DNA of 61,889 nt from a bacterium. GTDB taxonomy: Bacteria; SZUA-79; Acidulodesulfobacterales; Acidulodesulfobacteraceae. Below, piece after piece: positions 54,444 through 61,889 of the stretch. The position numbers and the translations under genes were made by a program. The notes beneath the pieces were generated by a model. That model was not told the origin of the DNA, did no database searches, and saw only the letters and a list, made by a program, of their open reading frames with translations. Location of the stretch: NCBI GenBank assembly GCA_021813525.1, contig JAKAKK010000085.1, positions 1 to 61,889 on the forward strand. The letters run 5' to 3'. Every line of letters starts with the position of its first letter. The first letter of the stretch is position 1.

Positions 54444-55358
54444 TTGGAAAAAGACGGCAACGAAAATAAGAATTATGAGCCTGCGCAGGATATGGTATTA
54501 ACGAGGCACGGATTCGTTAAAGGAAAAGAACAGTCCTTTCTTAAAAACCCTAAAGACAAGCCTTTTATAGGAATCATTGGCATTCCCCCAAGAGAAGTTA
54601 TGGAGGAGTTAATAAAAAAAAGCGCCGTTATCCTGTCGCTAGATATGTATAAAGTGGATAGGCTTATAACCGAGCCGACCGACAATATACTTCCTAAAGC
54701 TTATTGCGCCCAGATTAAAAGAATTATCGCCAACATTTTATCGGTAACGGATTACTGGAACGAAGACGTTATGGATTCCGTTTTGGTGGGAAGAAATCCC
54801 ATTTCCGAGATAATAATAGAAGATTCGGAGATTTGCAGGTGCAACGAAATGGGTTTCGTTGCAGATTTTATAGAAAACGAGCTTAAAATTAAGTTAAGGC
54901 GCGTTAAAAATAAAGATTTGGAAAAGAAAGGCGATTTTATTTGCAAAAGCGGTATTCCGTTAGAAGAAAAATTCGGCAAAATAGCAGGTTATTTTTACCG
55001 CGATATGGAAAAGAAAAAGCCGTTTAAACCGGAATACGTTAAACCAAAATGCGCTTTTTGGGGAACGCCTCCATGGGGAGATTTTTCTATCGCAAATTAT
55101 TTTCCGGACGAAACCCATGTTTACGGATGGACGAGGTGCGTCGAAAATCTCACTCCCGGAGACCTTAAATTAGAATTAGAGTTCAACCCGGACGTTCCTA
55201 CGGTATTCTTTTCGCAAAGTTTCTGTCCGAAAGCGGGTCTCGCTTCTTACCTCGCAAGCAAGCATCCGAGGGGAATGTTCATAGATATGGATATAGGGCT
55301 TACGAGAAGCACTGTTGCAAAACTAACGGCATTTTTGCAATTAAATAAAGTTATTTAA
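54444..55358 (+). CDS. HgdB-like protein paired with a small activase
   Basis: A 304-residue protein. The segment IGIPPREVMEELIKKSAVIL followed by ILPKAYCAQIKRI resembles the opening of 2-hydroxyacyl-CoA dehydratase subunits (HgdB/FldC family). Further cysteines occur in EICRCNE, KCAFWG and SFCPKAG and could hold a cluster. It is shorter and more divergent than true dehydratases. The start is TTG 54444; the first in-frame ATG comes 16 codons later. The next gene encodes an HgdC-type ATPase domain, supporting a component-D/activator pair of unknown substrate. Confidence 0.6.
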   Translation: MEKDGNENKNYEPAQDMVLTRHGFVKGKEQSFLKNPKDKPFIGIIGIPPREVMEELIKKSAVILSLDMYKVDRLITEPTDNILPKAYCAQIKRIIANILSVTDYWNEDVMDSVLVGRNPISEIIIEDSEICRCNEMGFVADFIENELKIKLRRVKNKDLEKKGDFICKSGIPLEEKFGKIAGYFYRDMEKKKPFKPEYVKPKCAFWGTPPWGDFSIANYFPDETHVYGWTRCVENLTPGDLKLELEFNPDVPTVFFSQSFCPKAGLASYLASKHPRGMFIDMDIGLTRSTVAKLTAFLQLNKVI

Positions 55359-55379
55359 AATTTAAAATAGAGAAAAGCA

Positions 55380-56033
55380 ATGATACTGCTTGATGCGGGA
55401 ACGACTTACGCAAAAATATTAAATACCGAAACGGGCGAAAGGACGGTTAAAAGAGTGTCCGACCTTGAAAAAACGTTCAGGGCAGATGTAGGAACGGGAC
55501 ATAATATCAACAGATTTGCAAACCGTTCCGTCAACGAAATTATCGCCCTTGCTAATGCGGGCAAAAGCCTTATAAAAGATAACTCTTTCACTCTTCTCGA
55601 CGTCGGTTCGAGAGATGCAAAATACGTAGCGTTTGAAAACGGCAGTTTTATACATTCGGACTGGAATACCGAGTGCGGGGCTTTTACCGGCCAGGCGATA
55701 GAAATCCTAGGACATTATTTAAACGTCGATTATTCCAATATCGAACCGCAAAAGGAATTTATAACGGCAACATGCGGACTCTTAGGAATGGGCCATGTTT
55801 TCGACCTCGTAGCCGCGGGAGAGGAATCCGAAACAGCCGCCGCAAGATTAATTAAGGGCGTATGTATATCTATGCATAGGTTTGCGAGGAAACCAAAAAA
55901 GATATACCTTACGGGCGGACTTGTCCAAAACAGGCTTTTTGTCGAATCTATGCCCTGCGAAACGGTTGTATTAGACAGGTTTACTCTTTTGGAAGGGGTT
56001 AAGGAATACGTGCTCAGTATGAATAATGCCTGA
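55380..56033 (+). CDS. Small ASKHA activase, BcrA/BadF/HgdC-like
   Basis: A 217-residue protein, shorter than typical HgdC (about 260). The phosphate-1 loop is LLDAGTTYAKI, phosphate-2 is LLDVGSRDAKY, and the adenosine region is IYLTGGLVQN. Two cysteines, in NTECGAFTG and TATCGLLGMG, sit where HgdC has the cysteines that bridge a [4Fe-4S] cluster across the dimer, so ATP-driven electron activation is plausible. It starts 21 bases after the HgdB-like gene. The substrate of the pair is unknown. Confidence 0.75.
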   Translation: MILLDAGTTYAKILNTETGERTVKRVSDLEKTFRADVGTGHNINRFANRSVNEIIALANAGKSLIKDNSFTLLDVGSRDAKYVAFENGSFIHSDWNTECGAFTGQAIEILGHYLNVDYSNIEPQKEFITATCGLLGMGHVFDLVAAGEESETAAARLIKGVCISMHRFARKPKKIYLTGGLVQNRLFVESMPCETVVLDRFTLLEGVKEYVLSMNNA

Positions 56034-56068
56034 ACGAATATGGAAAAAAAGGTGTCAGAATTGAGAAA

Positions 56069-56107
56069 GGAAAAAGGGGTCAGAATTTAATTCTGACCCC
56101 TTTTTCC
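56069..56107. repeat. REP-like palindrome
   Basis: A 19-bp perfect inverted repeat with one central base (arms GGAAAAAGGGGTCAGAATT / AATTCTGACCCCTTTTTCC). An imperfect direct copy, GGTGTCAGAATTGAG, lies just before it at 56051-56065. This matches the look of REP-type elements scattered by RAYT transposases. It may also terminate transcription in both directions between two convergent genes. Confidence 0.65.
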
Positions 56108-56130
56108 TGCTTTTTTCTGTATATCTGCTT

Positions 56131-56508
56131 TTAATACGACAGCGTTTTAACGTTATCGTCCATTACCATTTCGACGACATAGGCGCCTCCTACGACGCCG
56201 CTGCATTCTTCAATCAGGTCTTCTTTGTTAAAATTATTTAGCTCCAAAGCGGGAGTGCATACTTTAAAAACGACGCCGGCTTCGTAAGCGTCCTTAATAA
56301 AATCATAAACCGATTTAGGACTGCCTTCTTTAACCCTGAGATTTTCGGCGACGCCTTTCTTCATTAGAAGACCGGCATCCGCAGTGAGTACTACTTCTAC
56401 CTCATAATCCATAGTCGCGGCCGCCGCCGCCTGAAAAAACGGCGCTCCGAGCGTGTGGGGATTAGAAGGGGTAGTATTTTGAAGCATAATGAAAAGTTTG
56501 TTTGCCAT
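56131..56508 (-). CDS. DsrE-family protein
   Basis: A 125-residue small alpha/beta protein of the DsrE/DsrF-like group. Pattern: NKLFIMLQNTTPSNPHTLGAPF, EVEVVLTADAGLLMKKG, and a single conserved-type Cys in VFKVCTPALE, with further Cys in EECSGVVGGA. Family members carry sulfane sulfur or act in thiol chemistry, which would fit a sulfur-metabolising cell. I chose the ATG at 56508, with GGAGG 11 bases upstream; an in-frame ATG at 56526 is the alternative. It faces the REP-like palindrome. Confidence 0.7.
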   Translation of the reverse strand: MANKLFIMLQNTTPSNPHTLGAPFFQAAAAATMDYEVEVVLTADAGLLMKKGVAENLRVKEGSPKSVYDFIKDAYEAGVVFKVCTPALELNNFNKEDLIEECSGVVGGAYVVEMVMDDNVKTLSY

Positions 56509-56614
56509 TTGTAATGATTCCTCCATTAATTTTTTTTTGTGAACTTTTGCAGAATAAGCGGTAATTTATATTTTTATAATAACATCAAAACCGGTTTATT
56601 TGCAATAAGTAAAA

Positions 56615-57658
56615 TCATATAGGCGGATACAATATTTTCATTGATTCCTTAACTTCTTTAATGGTTTCGGAAGCGGTTATTTCCGCTTTTTTAGTTCCGG
56701 CAAACAGGATATCCCATATCTCGTCTTTATTTTTTAAGTAATATGCCCTTCGTTCGTTCATCGGTTCAAGAAGCGCTTTAATAACCTCGAACAGGTTCTC
56801 CTTGCACTTAACGCAGCCTATTTTTCCGTTTTTACAGTCGTATTCCGTTTCCTTTATCAGGGTATCATTCGAAAAAGCCTTATGATAAGAGTAGATAGTG
56901 CATATTTCCGGGTTCCCTTTGTCTGTCGGATGTATCCTGTTCTTGTCCGTCAAGGCGGATTTTATTTTAGTTTTTATAAGGCCGAAATCGTCGGAAAGAT
57001 TAATCGCGTTTCCGTAGGACTTGCTCATCTTAAGATTTCCGTCGAGTCCGACGAGTTTTGGAAATTTGTCTATCAGGGCATAAGGCTCGATTAATTTACC
57101 GCAGTATAATTCATTGAATTTTCTGATTATTTTTCTGGCAAGTTCAATGTGCGGAAGCTGGTCTATACCAACCGGAACCAGGTCCGCTTTAAAAATGGCG
57201 ATATCGGCGGTCTGGCTTACGGGGTAACCCAGGAAACCGTATGTCAATTCCTTATAGCCTCTTTCCTTAGCCTCTGTTTTAATCGTAGGATTATGTCTTA
57301 AGGGATTTACCGAAATAAGCATAGAAAAAAAAGTCGTCAGTTCGGAAATTTCGGGTATCATAGACTGTATTGCTATAGTGGATATTTTCGGGTCTATTCC
57401 CGCGGATAGATAGTCCAAGGCGACAAGAAAAATATTTTCCCTGAGTTTTTCGGGATGTTCGAAATTAGTCGTAAGCGCTTGAATATCGGCTATCAGGATG
57501 AAAGTTTCGTATTGAGCCTGAAGCCTAACCCTGTTTCTTAACGAACCGGCATAATGTCCCAGATGAAGAGGTCCGGTCGGCCTATCGCCGGTTAAGATTC
57601 TTTTGTATTTATATTTGGATTCGTCGGCTACAGCCGCGTTTTCAGTTTTGAAATCCAT
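56615..57658 (-). CDS. trpS: Tryptophanyl-tRNA synthetase
   Basis: TrpRS, 347 residues, a class I synthetase. The HIGH-type motif is PLHLGHYAG after GDRPTG, and the KMSKS loop is present as KMSKSYGNAI. A short N-terminal extension of about 20 residues precedes the core. Four cysteines in the C-terminal part (CKNGKIGCVKCKEN) look like a metal or cluster site, as found in some bacterial TrpRS. It is transcribed divergently from nadA across 106 AT-rich bases. Confidence 0.95.
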   Translation of the reverse strand: MDFKTENAAVADESKYKYKRILTGDRPTGPLHLGHYAGSLRNRVRLQAQYETFILIADIQALTTNFEHPEKLRENIFLVALDYLSAGIDPKISTIAIQSMIPEISELTTFFSMLISVNPLRHNPTIKTEAKERGYKELTYGFLGYPVSQTADIAIFKADLVPVGIDQLPHIELARKIIRKFNELYCGKLIEPYALIDKFPKLVGLDGNLKMSKSYGNAINLSDDFGLIKTKIKSALTDKNRIHPTDKGNPEICTIYSYHKAFSNDTLIKETEYDCKNGKIGCVKCKENLFEVIKALLEPMNERRAYYLKNKDEIWDILFAGTKKAEITASETIKEVKESMKILYPPI

Positions 57659-57764
57659 CGCTTTGATATGGTTTTATGTGTTTTTTGGTTTAGTTTTAAA
57701 TTATAATATGTTATAATGTTATAAACAAGTTAAAAAATTATCCAAGAACGGTGCAAGGTTAAAT

Positions 57765-58697
57765 ATGGATAACCGCAATAATAATAATTTTGAAAATATA
57801 AAAGCAAAGCAGAAGGCGATTAAGACTCTTTTAAAAAAAAAGAACGCGGTATTGCTGGCGCATAACTATCAAAGAGACGAGATTCAGGAAATTGCCGATT
57901 TTCAAGGGGATTCCCTGGAACTTTCCGTTAAAGCCAATAAAACCGATGCCGATATTATAGTATTTTGCGGCGTTAGATTTATGGCCGAAAGCGCCGCTAT
58001 AATGAATCCCGACAAAACGGTAATCCTTCCTAACGAAAATGCCGGTTGTCCCATGGTAGATATGATAACCGCAAAAGACATCGTTAATTTAAAAGCGGAT
58101 TATCCCGATGCTCCGGTAGTAGCCTACGTCAATACGTCCGCAGAATGCAAAGCCGTTTCCGATATATGCTGTACTTCCGCAAATGCGGTCAAAGTCGTGA
58201 ACTCGCTGTCCGCCCGAAGAGTCATAATGGTTCCCGATAAAAACCTCGGAAGCTATGTCCAAAGATTTACCGATAAAAAAATAATAAACTGGCCGGGTTT
58301 TTGCCCCCCGCATCAAAGAACGGTACCCGAAGATATTAAAGCCCTGAAAGAAAAATATCCGGGAGCGGTATTCGTCGCCCATCCCGAGTCAACCCCCGAA
58401 ACTATAGACGCCGCAGACCATGTTTCATCAACGTCCGGCATGTATAAGTTCGTGAGGGAATCGGCCGCTAAGTATTTTATCATAGGAACCGAAAGGGGAA
58501 TAATGTATAAAATGAAGAAGGAGAACCCGGATAAAATTTTTATCTCTTCCAACCCGGGACTAGTTTGTCCGAATATGAAAAAAACCCATCTCGACGACAT
58601 TATAAATTCCCTGGAGAATATGGAGAATATTATAAAAATTCCCGAAAACGTTAGAATTCCGGCAAGAAAATCTATTGAAAATATGCTCGCCCTTTAG
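57765..58697 (+). CDS. nadA: Quinolinate synthase
   Basis: NadA, 310 residues, condenses iminoaspartate with dihydroxyacetone phosphate to quinolinate in NAD synthesis. The three cysteines expected for the [4Fe-4S] cluster are visible in FCGVRFMAES, CCTSAN and GLVCPNM. LLAHNYQRDEIQE near the N terminus and MVPDKNLGSYV are further signatures. TATAAT at 57712-57717 may be a -10 element. nadB and nadC are not in the window. glyQ follows after 29 bases. Confidence 0.95.
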   Translation: MDNRNNNNFENIKAKQKAIKTLLKKKNAVLLAHNYQRDEIQEIADFQGDSLELSVKANKTDADIIVFCGVRFMAESAAIMNPDKTVILPNENAGCPMVDMITAKDIVNLKADYPDAPVVAYVNTSAECKAVSDICCTSANAVKVVNSLSARRVIMVPDKNLGSYVQRFTDKKIINWPGFCPPHQRTVPEDIKALKEKYPGAVFVAHPESTPETIDAADHVSSTSGMYKFVRESAAKYFIIGTERGIMYKMKKENPDKIFISSNPGLVCPNMKKTHLDDIINSLENMENIIKIPENVRIPARKSIENMLAL

Positions 58698-58726
58698 TAT
58701 AATAAATTTTCTAAAAAAGAGGAAAA

Positions 58727-59596
58727 ATTATCAAAACTCCCGATTTTCAACAATTAACTTTTAAACTCCAAAATTTCTGGTCCGATTTTGGATGCGTAAT
58801 TTTAGAACCTTACGATATAGAGGTCGGAGCCGCTACATTTGCGCCTTACACGTTTCTTAAATGCCTCGACTGCGAAGAATGGAGAGCCGCCTATGTTCAG
58901 CCCTCCAGAAGGCCTACGGACGGAAGATACGGTCAAAATCCAAACCGGCTGGGCCGCTACTATCAGTTTCAGGTCGTTATACAACCGTATATAAGTAGAA
59001 TTCAAGAGATTTATTTGGACAGTCTTAAGAGCATCAGCATAAATCCGAACGAGCATGATATAAGGTTTGTTGAAGACGATTGGGAGTCTCCCACGCTTGG
59101 GGCATGGGGTCTGGGCTGGGAAGTATGGCTCGACGGCATGGAAGTAACGCAATTTACCTATTTTCAGCAGATAGGCGGCGTAGAGCTTTCTAAACCGGCT
59201 ATAGAGATTACTTACGGATTAGAAAGAATCGCTATGTTTCTTCAGAATAAAGACAGCGTTTTCGACCTTCAATGGAACGATTCCTTTAAATACGGGGATA
59301 TCCATAAAGACGACGAGTTGCAATTTTCTAAATACAGCTTTGAATATGCCGACGGAGAAATTCTGCATAAATTATTCAATTTATATGAAGCGGAATCGAA
59401 AAAACTGCTTTCGTTTAAAATGAAAGAGCTCGTGAAGCCTGCATACGAATACTGTCTTAAATGCTCCCACGCATTTAACATGCTGGATGCAAGAGGGCTT
59501 ATAAGCGTATCGGAGAGAATGAATTTTATATTAAAGGTAAGGGCGCTTGCCGAAGGATGCGCCAGACTTTATACCGGTTACGCCGATAAAGGCTAA
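58727..59596 (+). CDS. glyQ: Glycyl-tRNA synthetase alpha subunit, non-canonical start
   Basis: GlyQ, about 289 residues. Homology starts at once with [15 protein letters not shown] and [14 protein letters not shown], and continues through [16 protein letters not shown] and [23 protein letters not shown]. In this frame the last stop is TAA 58712, and no ATG, GTG or TTG occurs until TTG 59015, which would delete a third of the enzyme. The only plausible starts are ATT 58727 and ATC 58730, just after GAGG 58719-58722. This implies a rare start codon like that of infC, or a base error. glyS follows. Confidence 0.9.
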   Translation: MIKTPDFQQLTFKLQNFWSDFGCVILEPYDIEVGAATFAPYTFLKCLDCEEWRAAYVQPSRRPTDGRYGQNPNRLGRYYQFQVVIQPYISRIQEIYLDSLKSISINPNEHDIRFVEDDWESPTLGAWGLGWEVWLDGMEVTQFTYFQQIGGVELSKPAIEITYGLERIAMFLQNKDSVFDLQWNDSFKYGDIHKDDELQFSKYSFEYADGEILHKLFNLYEAESKKLLSFKMKELVKPAYEYCLKCSHAFNMLDARGLISVSERMNFILKVRALAEGCARLYTGYADKG

Positions 59597-59639
59597 ATCG
59601 ACTAAATAAAAAATAAGAAAATAAAACCAGACAATTACC

Positions 59640-61751
59640 GTGAGCGAATATTTATTGGAAATAGGTTCGGGAGAACTTCCGTACGACGAGGTAAGAAAAA
59701 TACCCGCGGCATTAAAAAACATTCTGCAAAATTTCTTTGAAAACGAGATAATGCTTAATGAAAAGCCGGATATAGAGGCATTTTCTACTCCGAGGCGCAC
59801 GGTTGTTTTAATTAAAGGGCTGCCCTTAAAATCCCCCGACAGGGAGGTAGAAATCGTAGGCCCGCCGGTCGGAATATCTTATCACGGAGGCGCTCCAGCC
59901 GCTCCGCTTTTGCAGTTCATGAAGAAGAACGAAATTTCCGACTACAAAAAAATTTATCCGTTAAACCAGAAAAAAGGCGTTTATACGGCTTATAAAAAAC
60001 GCATAAAAGGCTTGCCGGTTAGGGATTTATTGACGGCAAATATTCCGGCGTTTATTAAAAAAATTCCTTTCAGAAAAACGATGTTTTGGCTCGACAAAGA
60101 AATACGGTATCCAAGGCCGGTTCTTTGGATATTGTCTATATTCGACGGAAAAAATGCGCCGTTTAATTTTGGAGATATTAAATCGTCAAACCGTACGTAT
60201 ATTGCGGAACCGCTTTCTTATAAAATGAAATCCGTTAAAATTTCGGGTTCCGAAGACTATTTTGACGCCGTGTCTTCAACCGGCATAATTTTAAAAAACG
60301 GCGACAGAAAAAAATATATAGAAGCCGGGATTAAATCATTGTCGAAGAAAGTAAATGCGGATATGCCGGAATACGACGACGATTTCATAGACGAAATAAC
60401 CGGCTTAACCGAAACCCCTTATCCCATAATATGCGGATTCGACGAAAAATTTCTGTCGGTTCCGGGAGAATTGCTGTCGGTTGTCATGCGCAAACACCAG
60501 AGATTTTTTCCGTTAAGCAAAAACGGCTCCCTGCTGCCTTATTTTGCCGCCGTTGCCGATGCGAATCCCGCGCCCTCCGTTAAAAAATCTCTAGAAAACA
60601 ATATTAAATCCGGATATTCCAAGGTTCTAACCGCAAGGCTGGCCGATGCCGAATTTTTCTTTAAAGAAGACAGCAAAAAAAAACCGTCCCATTTTGTTGA
60701 AGAAACAAAAAATATTTTATTTTATCAAGGCTTAGGCTCGTATTTCGATAAAACTAAGAGAATCGGGGAACTGGGAATTTTTATAGCCGGAAAGCTGAAT
60801 TTTCCTTCCGGCATGCTGTCGGATTTCAAGACCGCGTCGGGCTTATTGAAATTCGACCTTGCGACGCACGTCGTATATGAATTTCCGGAGATGCAGGGCA
60901 TAATGGGCAGGATATACGCGAAAGCGTCGAAAGAAAGCACGGAAGTATCCCTGGCTGTCGAAGAACATTATTATCCTGTTTCAAAGGCTAAAAAAAAGCT
61001 CCTGCCGTCGAACGACTTATCGGCACTGTGTTCTTTGTCTGATAAATTAGACACCGTTCTTTCGTTTGTAATGTTAAAAAAACTCCCTACCGGAGAATCC
61101 GACCCTTTTTATCTGCGCAGGGCTATGATAGGCGTAATAGAAATTATTTTAGATAAAAAATATAAAATTAACTTAAGCGACGTATGCAATTTTTATTTTA
61201 ACGAATTTTTTAAAGACCGCAGATTAAATGCCGACGAATTAAAAACCTCTTTTATGAATTTTGCGTATGTCAGGTTTAAAAACCATATGCTTTCCGGCGG
61301 CTATAAATCCGATGAAATAACTGCAGTTTTAACTGCCGAAATAACCGGCGATTTTTACGCTTCCTTTCTCAAAATAGATTTTCTTTCAAAATTTAAGAAA
61401 CACGAAGAAGTTTTTGAGTTATCGCAGGCATATAAAAGGATTAACAACATTACATATAAATTTTCCGAAATCGCCGGTTTTAATGAAAGCAAATTAATTA
61501 TGCCGGAGGAAGTCCGGCTTATTTCCGTATTTAAATCGGTTCAAAAAAATGTCGTTCCTTTATTGAAAGCGGGCGATTACGCCGCAGCGGTAAACGAAAT
61601 GTATAAATTAGCGCGTCCGGTTAACGATTTTTTCGACGGCGTTATGGTTTTAACCGAAGAAGAAGAAGTTAAAAATTCCAGGCTCGGATTATTAAATAAC
61701 GTGCTTAATTTTCTTAAAAATTTTTGCGATTTTTCAAGTTTAGATTTATAA
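59640..61751 (+). CDS. glyS: Glycyl-tRNA synthetase beta subunit
   Basis: GlyS, 703 residues, the tRNA-binding partner of GlyQ in the alpha2-beta2 bacterial GlyRS. Typical segments: LLEIGSGELPYDEV near the N terminus, FSTPRRTVVLIKGL, GPPVGISYHG, MRKHQRFFPL, LTARLADAEFFFKED, FDLATHVVYEFPEMQGIMGRIYA and the C-terminal anticodon-binding-like domain with DPFYLRRAM. The start is GTG 59640 without a clear ribosome binding site, 43 bases after glyQ. Both subunits are complete, so the tetrameric enzyme is expected. Confidence 0.96.
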   Translation: MSEYLLEIGSGELPYDEVRKIPAALKNILQNFFENEIMLNEKPDIEAFSTPRRTVVLIKGLPLKSPDREVEIVGPPVGISYHGGAPAAPLLQFMKKNEISDYKKIYPLNQKKGVYTAYKKRIKGLPVRDLLTANIPAFIKKIPFRKTMFWLDKEIRYPRPVLWILSIFDGKNAPFNFGDIKSSNRTYIAEPLSYKMKSVKISGSEDYFDAVSSTGIILKNGDRKKYIEAGIKSLSKKVNADMPEYDDDFIDEITGLTETPYPIICGFDEKFLSVPGELLSVVMRKHQRFFPLSKNGSLLPYFAAVADANPAPSVKKSLENNIKSGYSKVLTARLADAEFFFKEDSKKKPSHFVEETKNILFYQGLGSYFDKTKRIGELGIFIAGKLNFPSGMLSDFKTASGLLKFDLATHVVYEFPEMQGIMGRIYAKASKESTEVSLAVEEHYYPVSKAKKKLLPSNDLSALCSLSDKLDTVLSFVMLKKLPTGESDPFYLRRAMIGVIEIILDKKYKINLSDVCNFYFNEFFKDRRLNADELKTSFMNFAYVRFKNHMLSGGYKSDEITAVLTAEITGDFYASFLKIDFLSKFKKHEEVFELSQAYKRINNITYKFSEIAGFNESKLIMPEEVRLISVFKSVQKNVVPLLKAGDYAAAVNEMYKLARPVNDFFDGVMVLTEEEEVKNSRLGLLNNVLNFLKNFCDFSSLDL

Positions 61752-61817
61752 TAATCGCTTTCGTTTTTTAAATATCATATATCATTTATTTATTTTATTT
61801 ACTTGGAGGATGGCGTT

Positions 61818-61889
61818 ATGGGCAAGTATGTTTATTTTTTCGGCAACAAGCATGCGGACGGAGACGGTTCTATGAAAAATCTGTTGGGA
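61818..61889 (+). CDS. ppdK: Pyruvate phosphate dikinase, N-terminal fragment
   Basis: Twenty-four codons to the window edge, reading MGKYVYFFGNKHADGDG and then MKNLLG. This matches the start of PpdK, whose N terminus is KYVYFFG followed by a conserved MKNLLGGKGANLAEM. TGGAGG at 61804-61809 is a good ribosome binding site. The enzyme interconverts pyruvate and phosphoenolpyruvate with ATP and phosphate. The remainder lies outside the window. Confidence 0.88.
   Translation, partial: MGKYVYFFGNKHADGDGSMKNLLG

Noticed and set aside
59015-59596. glyQ starting at TTG 59015
   Set aside because: It would remove the conserved N-terminal third, including the FWxxxGC and [12 protein letters not shown] regions, which are intact upstream in the same frame.

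Overview
This AT-rich window looks like the chromosome of an anaerobic or microaerophilic Gram-negative bacterium. Evidence: a secretin-based pilus system, Tat-exported molybdoenzyme subunits, several c-type cytochromes, two CoA-dehydratase-type activases and a 2-oxoacid:ferredoxin oxidoreductase-like pair. The overall flavour is that of sulfur- or metal-cycling deltaproteobacterial lineages, such as those from acidic sediments. That placement is inference only; no 16S rRNA is present.

Layout. (i) 1-2132: the end of an integrative element. It has small hypothetical genes, an AlpA-like DNA-binding protein and a tyrosine integrase abutting the 3' end of tRNA-Arg(TCT). (ii) 2442-11687: a type IV pilus / type II secretion-like operon encoding secretin, ATPase, platform protein, three pilin-like proteins and GspL-, GspM- and GspC/PilP-like inner-membrane proteins. 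(iii) 11691-24039: housekeeping and transport genes, including a DHA2 exporter, tRNA-Arg(CCG), a phosphohexomutase, enolase, ferredoxin, a LOG-family protein, dCTP deaminase, an ABC exporter, groES-groEL with a CIRCE operator, MoaB and a MoaD-MoaE fusion. (iv) 24082-35140: a fused CoA-dehydratase activase, a PerR-like regulator, a divergent IorA/IorB-like pair, a second DHA2 exporter, aspS, a hydrolase and uppS.

(v) 35180-51725 is the most interesting region. A sensor kinase and NarL-type regulator precede three small monoheme cytochromes. Then comes a tight six-gene operon: a cytochrome c / d1-propeller / cytochrome c protein related to NirS and NirN, a NirJ-like radical SAM enzyme, a NirF-like protein, and a Tat-dependent molybdoenzyme in the order B-C-A (tetrathionate, arsenate or polysulfide reductase type). 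A second orphan regulator and a diheme cytochrome follow. Nearly identical motifs of about 48 bp lie upstream of all three cytochrome transcription units, suggesting one regulon. I infer a respiratory module in which a heme-d1-like cytochrome works with a sulfur- or arsenic-oxyanion molybdoenzyme; the substrate is unknown.

(vi) 51738-61889: an amino-acid permease, thioredoxin reductase, a small HgdB-like/activase pair, a REP-like palindrome, a DsrE-like protein, trpS, nadA, glyQ (which appears to start at a non-canonical ATT or ATC codon), glyS and the beginning of pyruvate phosphate dikinase. No CRISPR array, insertion sequence or rRNA gene was seen.
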